64,000 nt of DNA, from assembly GCF_004342485.1 (NCBI RefSeq), contig NZ_SMBU01000002.1:124001-188000 (forward strand), written 5' to 3'. The translations under genes were made by a program, and so were the position numbers. Source of the stretch: Roseateles saccharophilus. Its GTDB lineage: Bacteria; Pseudomonadota; Gammaproteobacteria; Burkholderiales; Burkholderiaceae_C. Positions 9,303 through 17,507 of this stretch are shown one piece after another. Below the pieces are notes generated by a model. The model did not search any database, had not been told where the DNA came from, and was given only the letters and a program-made list of their open reading frames with translations. Position 1 is the first letter of the stretch. Each line of letters opens with the position of its first letter.

Positions 9303-10235
9303 ATGAGCAGTGCTGCACCCGCCCACGCCGAAGACCCGACCGCCGCCCGGCTGCGTGCGTTGCTGGTGCGATCGCCGACGGCGGTCGCCTTCGTGTCGGG
9401 GCAGCGCTTCGAGGTCGTCAGCGAGGAGTTCAACCACCTGTTCGGCTTCGGCGACGACAGCGACCTCGGCGGCCAGGGCACGCGCGTCGTGCACACCACC
9501 GACCTCGCCCACACGGCGCTGCAGGAGCGCACCGTCGCCGCCTTCGCCGCCGGCCGGCCGCTCGACGAGGAGATCGAATACGTCAAGCGCGACGGCCATC
9601 GCTTCTGGGGCCGGCTACAGGCCACGCCGGTGCACTGGGAGGCCCCGGCGGGCGAGGCGCTGTGGATCGTCGAGGACGTGACGGTCGCGCGCGCCCAGCG
9701 CCTGCAGCCGACCTGGACGGCCAAGCACGATGCAGTGACCGAGTTGGCCAACCGCCGCGAGTTCGAGCGCCGCCTGGCCGAGCATGTCGGCAGCCGCCGC
9801 AACGAGCCGGTCTCGGTGCTGTGGCTGGACGTGGACAAGTTCGCCGATGTCGTCAAGGGCATGGGCGCCGAGGTGGGTGACCATTTCCTTTACGGCCTGG
9901 GCCAGATGCTGATCGGCAAGGTCCGGGCCTCCGACCTCGTGGCGCGCCTGGAGGAGGACCATTTCGCCGTCCTGCTGCCCGATTGCGACCAGCACTACGC
10001 CCAGATCATTGCCGAGAAGGTGCGTTCCGCCGTGGCCGGCTACCGCCTGCGCTGGGGCATGCACCGCACGCGGGTCAAGGCATCGCTGGGCGTCGTGCAA
10101 CTGCAGCCCTCGCTGACGACGGTGGACGCCGTGCTGGGCGGCGCGGCTCTGGCCTGCACCGAGGCCAAGGCGGCGGGAGGCGATAGCGTGCGCGTATTCG
10201 TGCCGGCCGGCGGCTACGAGGAACTGGCGGGCTGA
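9303..10235 (+). CDS. PAS domain plus degenerate GGDEF domain protein
   Basis: Cytosolic 310-residue protein. A PAS-like sensor (about 20-130, with a PAC-like tail ending WIVEDVT) is followed by a diguanylate-cyclase-like domain (about 140-300, VTELANRREFERRL, WLDVDKF). The GGDEF signature is replaced by EEDHF at 217-221, so c-di-GMP synthesis is unlikely; family knowledge suggests a substrate-binding or regulatory role. A good Shine-Dalgarno (AGGAG) precedes the ATG. A terminator-like hairpin follows. The next gene has a flagellar sigma-factor promoter, so a link to motility signalling is possible but not shown. Confidence 0.85.
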   Translation: MSSAAPAHAEDPTAARLRALLVRSPTAVAFVSGQRFEVVSEEFNHLFGFGDDSDLGGQGTRVVHTTDLAHTALQERTVAAFAAGRPLDEEIEYVKRDGHRFWGRLQATPVHWEAPAGEALWIVEDVTVARAQRLQPTWTAKHDAVTELANRREFERRLAEHVGSRRNEPVSVLWLDVDKFADVVKGMGAEVGDHFLYGLGQMLIGKVRASDLVARLEEDHFAVLLPDCDQHYAQIIAEKVRSAVAGYRLRWGMHRTRVKASLGVVQLQPSLTTVDAVLGGAALACTEAKAAGGDSVRVFVPAGGYEELAG

Positions 10236-10260
10236 TTTCACGCTTGCCCGCGCAGCGATC

Positions 10261-10279
10261 CCCGGAAATGCCGGGTTTT
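10261..10279 (+). terminator. Terminator-like hairpin after the PAS/GGDEF gene
   Basis: A CCCGG/CCGGG stem with a 5-nt loop is followed by TTTT. It is short but well placed, and it separates the PAS/GGDEF gene from the sigma-28 promoter 14 bp downstream. Confidence 0.5.
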
Positions 10280-10292
10280 CCGCCGAATGTTC

Positions 10293-10319
10293 TAAAGTTC
10301 GGTCGGTCGCGGCCGATGT
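10293..10319 (+). promoter_or_regulatory. Sigma-28 (FliA) flagellar promoter
   Basis: TAAAGTTC, exactly 11 bp, then GCCGATGT. The FliA consensus is TAAAGTTT-N11-GCCGATAA, so 13 of 16 positions match with ideal spacing. Transcription would begin near 10326, about 24 nt before the next start codon. No comparable sigma-70 promoter is visible here. Confidence 0.85.
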
Positions 10320-10349
10320 AGCGGTCAGGGCGCTCAAAACTGAATCCCG

Positions 10350-10625
10350 ATGAACAACGTCCCGCTGTCCACCGCCTTGTCCGGCATCTCCGCCGCCAAC
10401 GAGCGTCTGCGCGCGTCGGCGGCCAACATCGCCAACCTCGCGGCCAGCAACCAGAACCGGCCGAGCACCGAGCTGACGAATGTCGACAAGGTGCCCCAGC
10501 GCGAGATCAACCCCGCGAACGAGGTTGTGGAGCAGCAGTCCGCCGCCTATGCCTTCGTCGCGAACCTGAAGGTGCTGCAGACCCAGCTGAACACCACGGG
10601 CGCGCTGCTGGACATCAAGGCCTGA
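10350..10625 (+). CDS. Minimal flagellar rod/hook-like protein
   Basis: A 91-residue protein with the two ends of a flagellar axial protein and almost no middle. The N-terminus (ALSGISAANERLRASAANIANL) follows the rod-protein pattern ALSGM..A...L...A.NIAN; the C-terminus (NEVVEQQSAAYAFVANLKVLQTQ ending LLDIKA) follows the FlgC/FlgG pattern E.V....AY.AN.K...T...L...LDI. The Asn-rich centre (SNQNRPSTELTNV) replaces the usual domains. FlgC is about 135 residues, so this is not simply FlgC. It sits behind a sigma-28 promoter and ends in a clear terminator, so it forms a late-flagellar single-gene unit away from any other flagellar gene in the window. Family assignment is by pattern; function is unknown. 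Confidence 0.75.
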   Translation: MNNVPLSTALSGISAANERLRASAANIANLAASNQNRPSTELTNVDKVPQREINPANEVVEQQSAAYAFVANLKVLQTQLNTTGALLDIKA

Positions 10626-10644
10626 GCATCCTCGGCTCCTGCGC

Positions 10645-10667
10645 AAAGCGGCTTCAGGCCGCTTTTT
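10645..10667 (+). terminator. Rho-independent terminator of the rod-like gene
   Basis: Perfect 8-bp stem AAAGCGGC/GCCGCTTT with a 5-nt loop and a run of five T. It overlaps the last codons of the convergent MerR gene. Confidence 0.85.
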
Positions 10668-11052
10668 CTTCGCCCGAGGCGTCCAGCGTGAAGCAGCGCC
10701 CGGCCGCCCACTCGCTGGCCAGGCGTTCGCGCAGCTCCAGCGTCTCGGCGCGTTGGCGGGCCAGGTCGGCGGCCAACTGGTCGATGCGGGCCAGGCGCTC
10801 GTCCAGCCCCTGCAGCACGAGTTCGTGGGGCAGGCCGTCCCGGCTGGCGGCGAACAGCTCGCGCAGTTGGTCGAGGCCGAAGCCCAGGCGTTGGCCGAGC
10901 TGGATCATCTGCAGGCGCTGCAGCGCAGCCTCGCCATATTGGCGATAGCCATTGCTGCCGCGCTCGGTGGGCGGCAGCAGGCCACTGGCCTCATAGAAAC
11001 GGATGGCCGACGTGGCCATGCCCGTGCGCTGCGCCAGTTCACCGATCTTCAT
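10654..11052 (-). CDS. MerR-family transcriptional regulator
   Basis: Effector-responsive activator of 132 residues: N-terminal winged helix (MKIGELAQRTGMATSAIRFY, about 1-70), then a long dimerisation coiled coil (about 78-118). The C-terminal tail has a single Cys (GRCFTLDASGEE) and no metal-binding Cys pair, so it is closer to redox- or organic-effector MerR proteins than to CueR or ZntR. It is divergent from an Old Yellow Enzyme with a 75-bp gap holding a 19-bp-spacer promoter, the arrangement in which a MerR protein activates its neighbour. Start at 11052 is set by the conserved MKIGELA. Confidence 0.9.
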   Translation of the reverse strand: MKIGELAQRTGMATSAIRFYEASGLLPPTERGSNGYRQYGEAALQRLQMIQLGQRLGFGLDQLRELFAASRDGLPHELVLQGLDERLARIDQLAADLARQRAETLELRERLASEWAAGRCFTLDASGEEKAA

Positions 11053-11063
11053 GCTTGACAGGC

Positions 11064-11094
11064 TTGACTTTGAAGTTGGGTTGAAGCTTAGCAT
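11064..11094 (+). promoter_or_regulatory. MerR-type promoter with 19-bp spacer
   Basis: A -35 TTGACT (11064-11069) and -10 TAGCAT (11089-11094) are separated by 19 bp, the over-long spacing characteristic of promoters that MerR proteins untwist. The spacer holds two TTGAAG direct repeats (11070-11075, 11081-11086), and GCTTGA/TTGAAGC ends give a partial dyad around it. It drives the Old Yellow Enzyme gene. Confidence 0.75.
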
Positions 11095-11127
11095 TCCTCG
11101 CATTGCTACTCCCGACGCCTGCCTGCC

Positions 11128-12366
11128 ATGTCTTCCAGCCCGCTGTTCCAGCCCCTGACCCTGCCCAATGGCAGCCGCCTGCCCAACCGCCTCGTGAAGG
11201 CGGCGATGGAGGAGGGCCTGGCCGGGCGTGGCCAACTTCCCGGGCCAGAGTTCGAGCGGCTCTATCGGCGCTGGGCCGCGGGTGGCGTCGGCCTGATACT
11301 GACCGGCAACGTGATGGTCGACCCCGCGGCCCTGACCGGGCCCGGCGGCGTCGTGCTCGACGAGCATGCGCCGCTGGAGGGCTTTCGCGCCTGGGCGGCG
11401 GCGGCCCGCAGCGGCGGTGCCCAGGCCTGGATGCAGATCAACCATCCCGGCCGCCAGGTCTTCGCCGCGATGGGCGAGGAGGCGCTCAGTGCCTCGGCCG
11501 TCGCGCTGGACCTGGGCAAGCATTCCTCGATGTTCGGCCAGCCGCGGGCGATGAGCGAGGCCGAGATCGCCGCCGTCATCCAGCGCTTCGCCACGACGGC
11601 CCGGCGCGCGGCCGAGGCCGGTTTCGACGGCGTGCAGATCCATGCCGCCCATGGCTATCTGCTCAACCAGTTCCTGTCGCCGCTGAGCAACCGGCGCGAG
11701 GACCGCTGGGGCGGCAGCCTGGCCAACCGGGCGCGGCTGCTGGTCGAGGTGGTGCGCGCGGTGAAGGCGGTGGTGCCGGCGGGCTTCGGTGTCGGCGTGA
11801 AGCTGAACTCGGCAGACTTCCAGCGTGGCGGCTTCAGCGAGGCGGATGCGCGCGTCGTCGTCGAGCTGCTCAACGGCGAGGGCCTGGACCTGCTGGAGCT
11901 GTCGGGCGGCAGCTACGAGAGCCCGGCCATGCAGGGCCGCACGGCCGATGGCCGCACGCTGGCGCGCGAGGCCTATTTCCTGGAATTCGCGCGTGAGCTC
12001 GCCAGTGTGGCGAGCATGCCGCTGATGACGACCGGCGGCATCTCGCGTCCTGCGGTGGCCGAGGCCGTGCTTGCCGGTGGTGTGGCCCTGGTGGGCCTGG
12101 GCACGGCGCTGGCGATGGCGCCCGAGCTGCCGCGCCGCTGGCGGGCCGGCGAGGCCGCCGTGGCGCCACGCCCCCAGGTCGGCTGGAAGGACAAGGCCAT
12201 GGCCAGCCTGGCGACGATGGCCCTGGTGCGCCGCCAGCTGCAGCGCATGGCGGCCGGCAAATCGCCGCAGGCACAGGCCTCGCCGCTGTGGGCGTTGCTG
12301 ACCGACCAGCTGCGCGCGAAGCGGCTGACGCGGCGTTATAAGGGCTGGCGGCTGGCGCGGGCCTGA
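11128..12366 (+). CDS. NADH:flavin oxidoreductase (Old Yellow Enzyme family)
   Basis: FMN-dependent ene-reductase acting on activated C=C bonds, 412 residues, a TIM barrel. It has an N-terminal FMN loop (LPNRLVKAAMEEG), the substrate-binding pair H172/H175 in IHAAHGYLLNQFLSP, the NRRED/GGS segment after it, and the FMN phosphate loop (TTGGISRPAV, then ALVGLGTALAM). It keeps a C-terminal extension of about 60 basic residues beyond the barrel. It should be induced through the divergent MerR regulator. The natural substrate cannot be read from the sequence; enone or nitro-compound detoxification is plausible. Confidence 0.9.
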   Translation: MSSSPLFQPLTLPNGSRLPNRLVKAAMEEGLAGRGQLPGPEFERLYRRWAAGGVGLILTGNVMVDPAALTGPGGVVLDEHAPLEGFRAWAAAARSGGAQAWMQINHPGRQVFAAMGEEALSASAVALDLGKHSSMFGQPRAMSEAEIAAVIQRFATTARRAAEAGFDGVQIHAAHGYLLNQFLSPLSNRREDRWGGSLANRARLLVEVVRAVKAVVPAGFGVGVKLNSADFQRGGFSEADARVVVELLNGEGLDLLELSGGSYESPAMQGRTADGRTLAREAYFLEFARELASVASMPLMTTGGISRPAVAEAVLAGGVALVGLGTALAMAPELPRRWRAGEAAVAPRPQVGWKDKAMASLATMALVRRQLQRMAAGKSPQAQASPLWALLTDQLRAKRLTRRYKGWRLARA

Positions 12367-12370
12367 AAAA

Positions 12371-12399
12371 AAGCCCGCCGGGCTTGCGCGCGGCGGGCT
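12371..12399. terminator. Bidirectional terminator between OYE and acnB
   Basis: AGCCCGCC/GGCGGGCT 8-bp stem. Seven A lie on its left side, which is a T tract for transcripts coming from acnB on the minus strand. It also lies just after the OYE stop. Confidence 0.8.
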
Positions 12400-12421
12400 C
12401 TCGGGTCGTGCGAGCTCAGGC

Positions 12422-15013
12422 TCAGGCGGTGACCGCCTTGGCCGTGTCCGCGTACTCCTCGATCTGGTCGAAGTTCAGGTACTTGTAGACGCTGGCGGTG
12501 TCCTTGTTGATGATGCCCATCGCCTCGTGGTACTCGCCGACCGTCGGGATCTTGCCCAGCTTGGACGCGATGGCGGCCAGCTCGGCCGAGGCCAGGAACA
12601 CGTTGGTGTTCTTGCCCAGGCGGTTCGGGAAGTTGCGGGTCGACGTGGACACGACCGTCGCGCCTTCACGCACCTGGGCCTGGTTGCCCATGCACAGGCT
12701 GCAGCCGGGCATTTCGGTGCGCGCACCGGCCGTGCCGAAGGCGGCGTAGTGGCCTTCCTTGATCAGCTCGCTCTGGTCCATCTTGGTCGGCGGGGCGACC
12801 CACAGCTTGACCGGGATGTCGCGCTGGCCGCCCAGCAGCTTGGCCGCCGCGCGGAAGTGGCCGATATTGGTCATGCACGAGCCGATGAAGGCCTCGTCGA
12901 TCTTGGTGCCGGCCACGTCGGACAGGGTCTTGGCGTCGTCCGGGTCGTTCGGGCAGCAGAGGATGGGTTCCTTGATGTCGGCCAGGTCGATCTCGATGAC
13001 GGCCGCGTACTCGGCGTCCTTGTCGGCTTCCAGCAGATCGGGCTTGGCCAGCCAGGCCTCGACCTTCTCGATGCGGCGCTGCAGCGTCTTCGCGTCGGCA
13101 TAGCCGTCGGCGATCATGTTCTTCATCAGCACGATGTTGCTGGTGAGGTATTCCTTGATCGGCGCCGGGTTGAGCTTGATCGTGCAGCCGGCGGCCGAGC
13201 GCTCGGCGGAGGCGTCGCTCAGCTCGAAGGCTTGCTCGACCTTCAGGTCGGGCAGGCCTTCGATCTCGAGGATGCGGCCCGAGAACACGTTCTTCTTGCC
13301 GGCCTTGGCGACGGTCAGCAGACCGGCCTTGATCGCGTACAGCGGGATGGCATGCACGAGGTCGCGCAGCGTCACGCCCGGCTGCATCTCGCCCTTGAAG
13401 CGGACGAGAACGGACTCGGGCATGTCCAGCGGCATCACGCCGGTGGCGGCGCCGAAGGCCACGAGGCCGGAGCCGGCGGGGAAGCTGATGCCGATGGGGA
13501 AGCGGGTGTGCGAGTCGCCGCCGGTGCCGACCGTGTCGGGCAGTAGCAGGCGGTTCAGCCAGCTGTGGATGACGCCGTCACCCGGGCGCAGGGCCACGCC
13601 GCCGCGGTTGCTGATGAAGGCGGGCAGTTCGCGATGGGTCTTCACGTCCACGGGCTTGGGGTAGGCGGCCGTGTGGCAGAAGCTCTGCATGACCAGGTCG
13701 GCCGAGAAGCCCAGGCAGGCCAGATCCTTCAGCTCGTCGCGGGTCATCGGGCCGGTGGTGTCCTGCGAGCCGACGGTCGTCATCTTGGGCTCGCAATAGG
13801 TGCCCGGGCGCACGCCCTGGCCCTCGGGCAGGCCGACGGCGCGGCCGACCATCTTCTGGGCCAGCGTGAAGCCGGCCTTGGACTCGGCGGGCGCCTGCGG
13901 CAGGCGGAACTGCGTCGAGGCGGGCAGGCCCAGGAATTCGCGGGCCTTGGCGGTCAGCGAGCGGCCGATGATGAGGTTGATGCGGCCGCCGGCGCGCACT
14001 TCGTCGAACAGCACGTCGCTCTTGAGCTTGAACTCGGCGACGGTCGCGCCGTTCTTCACCAGCTTGCCGTCATAGGGCAGCACGTCGATGACGTCGCCCA
14101 TCTCCAGCTTGGAGACGTCGACCTCGATCGGCAGCGAGCCGGAGTCTTCCTGCGTGTTGAAGAAGATGGGGGCGATCTTGCCGCCCAGCGTCACGCCGCC
14201 GAAGCGCTTGTTCGGCACGAAGGGGATGTCCTGGCCCGTGGCCCAGATCACCGAGTTGGTGGCGGACTTGCGCGAGGAGCCGGTGCCGACCACGTCGCCG
14301 ACGTAGGCGACCAGGTGGCCCTTCTTCTTCAGGTCCTCGATGAACTGCATCGGGCCGCGCTTGCCGTCTTCCTCGGGCTTGAAGGCCGCGTCGGAGCGGG
14401 TGTTCTTCAGCATGGCCAGGTAGTGCAGCGGGATGTCCGGGCGGCTCCAGGCGTCGGGAGCGGGCGAGAGGTCGTCGGTGTTGGTCTCGCCGGGCACCTT
14501 GAAGACGGTGACGGTGATCTTCTTCTCGACCTCAGGGCGGGTGGTGAACCACTCGGCATCGGCCCAGCTCTTCATCACTTCCTGCGCCTTGGCGTTGCCG
14601 GCCTTGGCCTTGCTGGCGACGTCGTTGAAGTAGTCGAACATCAGCAGGGTCTTCTTCAGGCCCTCGGCGGCTTGCGTCGCGACTTCGGCGTCGTCCAGCA
14701 GCTCGATCAGCGGATGCACGTTGTAGCCGCCGACCATGGTGCCCAGCAGCTCGGTGGCCTTAGGCCGGGAGATCAGGCCGACCTTGATGTCGCCATGCGC
14801 GACGGCGGCCAGGAACGAAGCCTTGACCTTGGCGGCGTCGTCCACGCCCGGGGGCACGCGATGCGTCAGCAGGTCCAGCAGGAAGGCGTCCTCACCGGCA
14901 GGCGGGTTCTTGATCAGCTCGATCAGCTCGGCGACCTGCTTGGCATCCAGGGGCAGGGGCGGGATGCCGAGGGCGGCGCGCTCGGCGGCATGTTGGCGGT
15001 AGGCGGTGAGCAT
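12422..15013 (-). CDS. acnB: Aconitate hydratase B / 2-methylisocitrate dehydratase
   Basis: TCA-cycle enzyme converting citrate to isocitrate, 863 residues (E. coli AcnB 865). The HEAT-like N-terminal domain specific to AcnB covers about residues 1-160, followed by the swivel domain and the [4Fe-4S] catalytic core. Cluster ligands are C713 ([10 protein letters not shown]) and C771/C774 (GCSLCMGN), close to C710/C769/C772 of E. coli. The start at 15013 ([20 protein letters not shown]) follows a GGAG. It is the first TCA gene of the cluster and is separated from the others by a toxin-antitoxin pair. Confidence 0.97.
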   Translation of the reverse strand: MLTAYRQHAAERAALGIPPLPLDAKQVAELIELIKNPPAGEDAFLLDLLTHRVPPGVDDAAKVKASFLAAVAHGDIKVGLISRPKATELLGTMVGGYNVHPLIELLDDAEVATQAAEGLKKTLLMFDYFNDVASKAKAGNAKAQEVMKSWADAEWFTTRPEVEKKITVTVFKVPGETNTDDLSPAPDAWSRPDIPLHYLAMLKNTRSDAAFKPEEDGKRGPMQFIEDLKKKGHLVAYVGDVVGTGSSRKSATNSVIWATGQDIPFVPNKRFGGVTLGGKIAPIFFNTQEDSGSLPIEVDVSKLEMGDVIDVLPYDGKLVKNGATVAEFKLKSDVLFDEVRAGGRINLIIGRSLTAKAREFLGLPASTQFRLPQAPAESKAGFTLAQKMVGRAVGLPEGQGVRPGTYCEPKMTTVGSQDTTGPMTRDELKDLACLGFSADLVMQSFCHTAAYPKPVDVKTHRELPAFISNRGGVALRPGDGVIHSWLNRLLLPDTVGTGGDSHTRFPIGISFPAGSGLVAFGAATGVMPLDMPESVLVRFKGEMQPGVTLRDLVHAIPLYAIKAGLLTVAKAGKKNVFSGRILEIEGLPDLKVEQAFELSDASAERSAAGCTIKLNPAPIKEYLTSNIVLMKNMIADGYADAKTLQRRIEKVEAWLAKPDLLEADKDAEYAAVIEIDLADIKEPILCCPNDPDDAKTLSDVAGTKIDEAFIGSCMTNIGHFRAAAKLLGGQRDIPVKLWVAPPTKMDQSELIKEGHYAAFGTAGARTEMPGCSLCMGNQAQVREGATVVSTSTRNFPNRLGKNTNVFLASAELAAIASKLGKIPTVGEYHEAMGIINKDTASVYKYLNFDQIEEYADTAKAVTA

Positions 15014-15030
15014 GGGTTCTCCAGTTGAAA

Positions 15031-15435
15031 TCAGGCGCCGGGCACGATGACCCTGAGGCCCTTGAAATAGTCGCGATAGAAGCCGGCGTCGCGCGTGATG
15101 AGTGCATCGCACTGCATCATGGCGTGGGCGCCGATGAGGAAGTCGGCCACGGTGCGGCTGCGATTGCCGCCGCGCTGGCGGTAGCGGCGTTGCATCTCGC
15201 CGGCGCGCAGCGCGGCCTTGGGTTCCATGGAGCTGTAGGCGATGCCCACGTCCTCCAGCGTGCCCAGCACTTCAGAGCCGCCCTTGAGCGAGGTGCAGAG
15301 TTCGGCGAGCGCGACCTCGCACAGCACGAGCGGGCCGATATGCAGGGCCTGGCGGATGGCTTCGGCAGCGGCCGTCGAGTCGTCGCCCTGGCCGCCGATG
15401 AGGTCGATGAGGACCGAGGAATCGACGGCGATCAA
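15031..15435 (-). CDS. vapC: VapC-type PIN-domain toxin
   Basis: Predicted Mg-dependent ribonuclease toxin, 134 residues, one PIN domain. The acidic active site is complete: D5 (MIAVDSS), E40/E45 (LCEVALAEL), D98 ([10 protein letters not shown]) and D116 (ITRDAGFY). Its start overlaps the antitoxin stop by 4 bp, the usual coupling in vapBC. It sits 17 bp upstream of acnB on the same strand, so read-through into acnB is possible. Confidence 0.92.
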   Translation of the reverse strand: MIAVDSSVLIDLIGGQGDDSTAAAEAIRQALHIGPLVLCEVALAELCTSLKGGSEVLGTLEDVGIAYSSMEPKAALRAGEMQRRYRQRGGNRSRTVADFLIGAHAMMQCDALITRDAGFYRDYFKGLRVIVPGA

Positions 15436-15698
15436 GACTGGGCCTCGTCCTCGGGCGGCAGATACGGGTCTCCGGGGGCATGGCCGCGAATGGCGCGCAT
15501 GGCCTCATCGGTGCTCGCGAAGCCATCGAGCTTGTAGCGGCCGCGCAGCCGCGAGATGGCGTCGTCGACATCCTTGCGCAGGATGATGCGACCGCCGTCC
15601 AGCTCGACCTTGAGCGTCGTGCCCTTGGTCAGGCCCAGGGCATCTCGGACGGCTTTGGGCAGCGTGATCTGCCCGCGTTCGGCAACGGTGGCTTCCAT
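15432..15698 (-). CDS. vapB: VapB-type AbrB/SpoVT antitoxin
   Basis: Antitoxin of 88 residues that should bind and neutralise the PIN toxin and repress the operon. The AbrB/SpoVT swapped-hairpin DNA-binding domain covers about 1-45 (ERGQITLPKAVRDALGL, VELDGGRIIL); the acidic C-terminal tail (PGDPYLPPEDEAQ) is the likely toxin-binding arm. The start follows GGAGG on the minus strand. An operator-like dyad lies 40-85 bp upstream. Confidence 0.92.
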   Translation of the reverse strand: MEATVAERGQITLPKAVRDALGLTKGTTLKVELDGGRIILRKDVDDAISRLRGRYKLDGFASTDEAMRAIRGHAPGDPYLPPEDEAQS

Positions 15699-15737
15699 GG
15701 CGCCTCCAGCGGCTGAGCCGCCGCAATGGAGGCAGGG

Positions 15738-15796
15738 CTCAGGTATGCATCAGAAAGTATGCATTCATTCTACATACCTGAGGCGGCCGATTTCAA
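15738..15796 (-). promoter_or_regulatory. vapBC promoter and operator
   Basis: Perfect 10-bp arms CTCAGGTATG (15738-15747) and CATACCTGAG (15773-15782). Between them, GTATGCAT occurs at 15743-15750 and 15757-15764. On the minus strand a -35 TTGAAA (15791-15796) and -10 TAGAAT (15767-15772) with an 18-bp spacer overlap the dyad, so VapB bound here would block the promoter. Confidence 0.7.
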
Positions 15797-15810
15797 GCCG
15801 GCCGGCAGCA

Positions 15811-16362
15811 TCACTTCGCTGGCGTGATGCCGATGGAGTTGGCGGCGGCGGTCTCGGGGTGCGCGGCAGCGGCGGCCCTGGCCTCGGCCATCAGGCGGGC
15901 CTGCTCCGGGTGAACGCAGTCGTCCACCAGGCGCTGGCCGAGCTTGGTGTCCAGCAGCATGGACTTGTTGGCGATCTGGATCATCAGCGTACGGCCGGTC
16001 ACGTCTTCCAGGCGCAGCGCGCCGGTGGACGACAGCACGGGCTTCATCGTGATGCGCTGCTTCTGCCAGGCGACGTCGATGTAGCCGGCCATCTTGGGAT
16101 GCTTCTCGATGTCGATGACCTGCTTGAACTCGCAGTGGTATTCGCCCAGATAGGCCCGGTCGGCCGCGGCCAGTTGCTCTTCGCTGGCCTCGGTCAGCAC
16201 GGGCTCCGGCGGCGGCGCCTTCTTGGCCGGGGCGGCCTTGGCGATCTTCTTCGTGGCGTGCGGGGCGACAGCGGGCTTGGCCGGCGTGGTCTGGGCCAGG
16301 GCGGGCAGGGCGGCGCAGAGGATCAGGGCGGCGGCGCTGCCGCGGAGCGAGAAGGACTGCAT
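15811..16362 (-). CDS. Exported protein of unknown function
   Basis: 183 residues with a clear signal peptide (cleavage after LPALAQ, about residue 24), an Ala/Pro/Lys-rich linker (25-55), then a folded part (about 60-160) with two Cys (EYHCEF and VDDCVHP) that could form a disulfide in the periplasm. The folded part alternates short beta strands (ITMKPVL, LRLEDV, LMIQIA). I do not recognise a named family; it resembles conserved Burkholderiales exported proteins. It stands between vapBC and the citE-like gene on the same strand. Confidence 0.75.
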   Translation of the reverse strand: MQSFSLRGSAAALILCAALPALAQTTPAKPAVAPHATKKIAKAAPAKKAPPPEPVLTEASEEQLAAADRAYLGEYHCEFKQVIDIEKHPKMAGYIDVAWQKQRITMKPVLSSTGALRLEDVTGRTLMIQIANKSMLLDTKLGQRLVDDCVHPEQARLMAEARAAAAAHPETAAANSIGITPAK

Positions 16363-16397
16363 TTGGCTTGGGGGTAGGAAAGGGGGGGGTAGGGAAG

Positions 16398-16427
16398 TGG
16401 CCGCGCATCATGGCTGCAACGCGGCCA
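16398..16427. repeat. Inverted repeat between exported-protein gene and citE-like gene
   Basis: TGGCCGCG and CGCGGCCA are perfect 8-bp arms 14 bp apart in the 130-bp gap. There is no T tract on either side; it may be a Rho-type processing hairpin or a regulator site. Confidence 0.35.
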
Positions 16428-16492
16428 TGGATCAGTGAGCAGATGTGAGGGATTGATTGTCCGGCGCGCGCAGGGGCGTCCGGGGCCGTGCT

Positions 16493-17494
16493 TTACCCGA
16501 TGGCCGTCGCGAAGAAGGCTTGGCGGGCCGCGGCCGGCAGCGTGCGGCCGGTGCGCTCGGCGCGCTCCAGCACGGTCCAGAAATAACGGTAGCTGGCGCG
16601 GTCGTGCAGGCGGTCGTGGAAGGAGATGGGCGCCCACTGCGCGGCCTGGGCCGCGAGCAGCAGCTCAGCGGCCTCGACGACCTCGTCGGCCGCCGGCGCG
16701 AAGGCCTCGACGATGGGGCGGATCTGGTCCGGGTGGATGCTCCACATGCGCGTGTAACCGAACTCGCGCGCGGCGCGGCGGGCGGCCGCGGCCAGCCGTT
16801 CGCTGTCGCGGAACTCGGTGACGACGCAGTGCGAAGGCGTCTTGCCGAAGGCGTGGGCGGCGGCGGCGATCTCGAGCTTGGCGCGCACGACCAGCGGGTG
16901 CTCGAACTGGCCGGGCAGCTCCATCGCCGCCTTCGGGATCGCGCCGCCGTGGGCGGAGACGAAGTCCATCAGCCCGAAGGACAGGGACTCGATGCGCGGC
17001 TGGGCCGCGATGCGGAAGACCTCGCGCAGCGCGCCGTGGGTCTCGATCAGCACCTGCAGCGGCAGCCTGGGCGCCCCGTGGCGCGCGCAGGCGGCGTCGA
17101 TGGCGGCGACCGCGTGATCCACGTCGTCGGCGCTTTCGGGCTTGGGGATCATCAGATAGGCCAGGCGCTGGCCGGCCCGGGCGACGAGGGTGTCCACGTC
17201 GGCCTCGAAGGCCGCATGGCCCCAGGGGTGCACGCGCGCGCCGACGCGGCCGAAGCGGTTGGCGGCACTCGTCGCGAGTTCGGCGATCAGCAGCGCGTGT
17301 TCGGCCTCGCCGCCGACCGGGGCGCCATCCTCGGCGTCCAGCGTGATGTCGAAGACGGGGCCGAGCTCGGCCTGCAGCGCCAGGCTCTTGCGCATGCGGG
17401 CCTCGACGCCGCAGTAGTGGTCGACGACGGGCAGCGACGGGCGCGCGGCTTCTTGGCCGAACAGGGCCTGGCGGGGGTGGAGGGGGGCGCTCAT
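16493..17494 (-). CDS. HpcH/HpaI aldolase/citrate lyase-family protein (CitE-like)
   Basis: Predicted Mg-dependent C-C lyase of the CitE/malyl-CoA lyase superfamily, 333 residues, TIM barrel. Visible motifs are an acidic metal-site motif (DITLDAEDGAP), MIPKPES and the conserved LQVLIETHGAL with its catalytic-region Glu. No citrate lyase alpha or gamma partner is nearby, so it is probably a stand-alone acyl-CoA lyase (malyl- or citramalyl-CoA type). Position between mdh and acnB supports a TCA-linked role. Start at 17494 (MSAPLHPRQALF) is preferred to a GC-rich upstream extension. Confidence 0.85.
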   Translation of the reverse strand: MSAPLHPRQALFGQEAARPSLPVVDHYCGVEARMRKSLALQAELGPVFDITLDAEDGAPVGGEAEHALLIAELATSAANRFGRVGARVHPWGHAAFEADVDTLVARAGQRLAYLMIPKPESADDVDHAVAAIDAACARHGAPRLPLQVLIETHGALREVFRIAAQPRIESLSFGLMDFVSAHGGAIPKAAMELPGQFEHPLVVRAKLEIAAAAHAFGKTPSHCVVTEFRDSERLAAAARRAAREFGYTRMWSIHPDQIRPIVEAFAPAADEVVEAAELLLAAQAAQWAPISFHDRLHDRASYRYFWTVLERAERTGRTLPAAARQAFFATAIG

Positions 17495-17507
17495 GGCGCC
17501 ACTGTAC

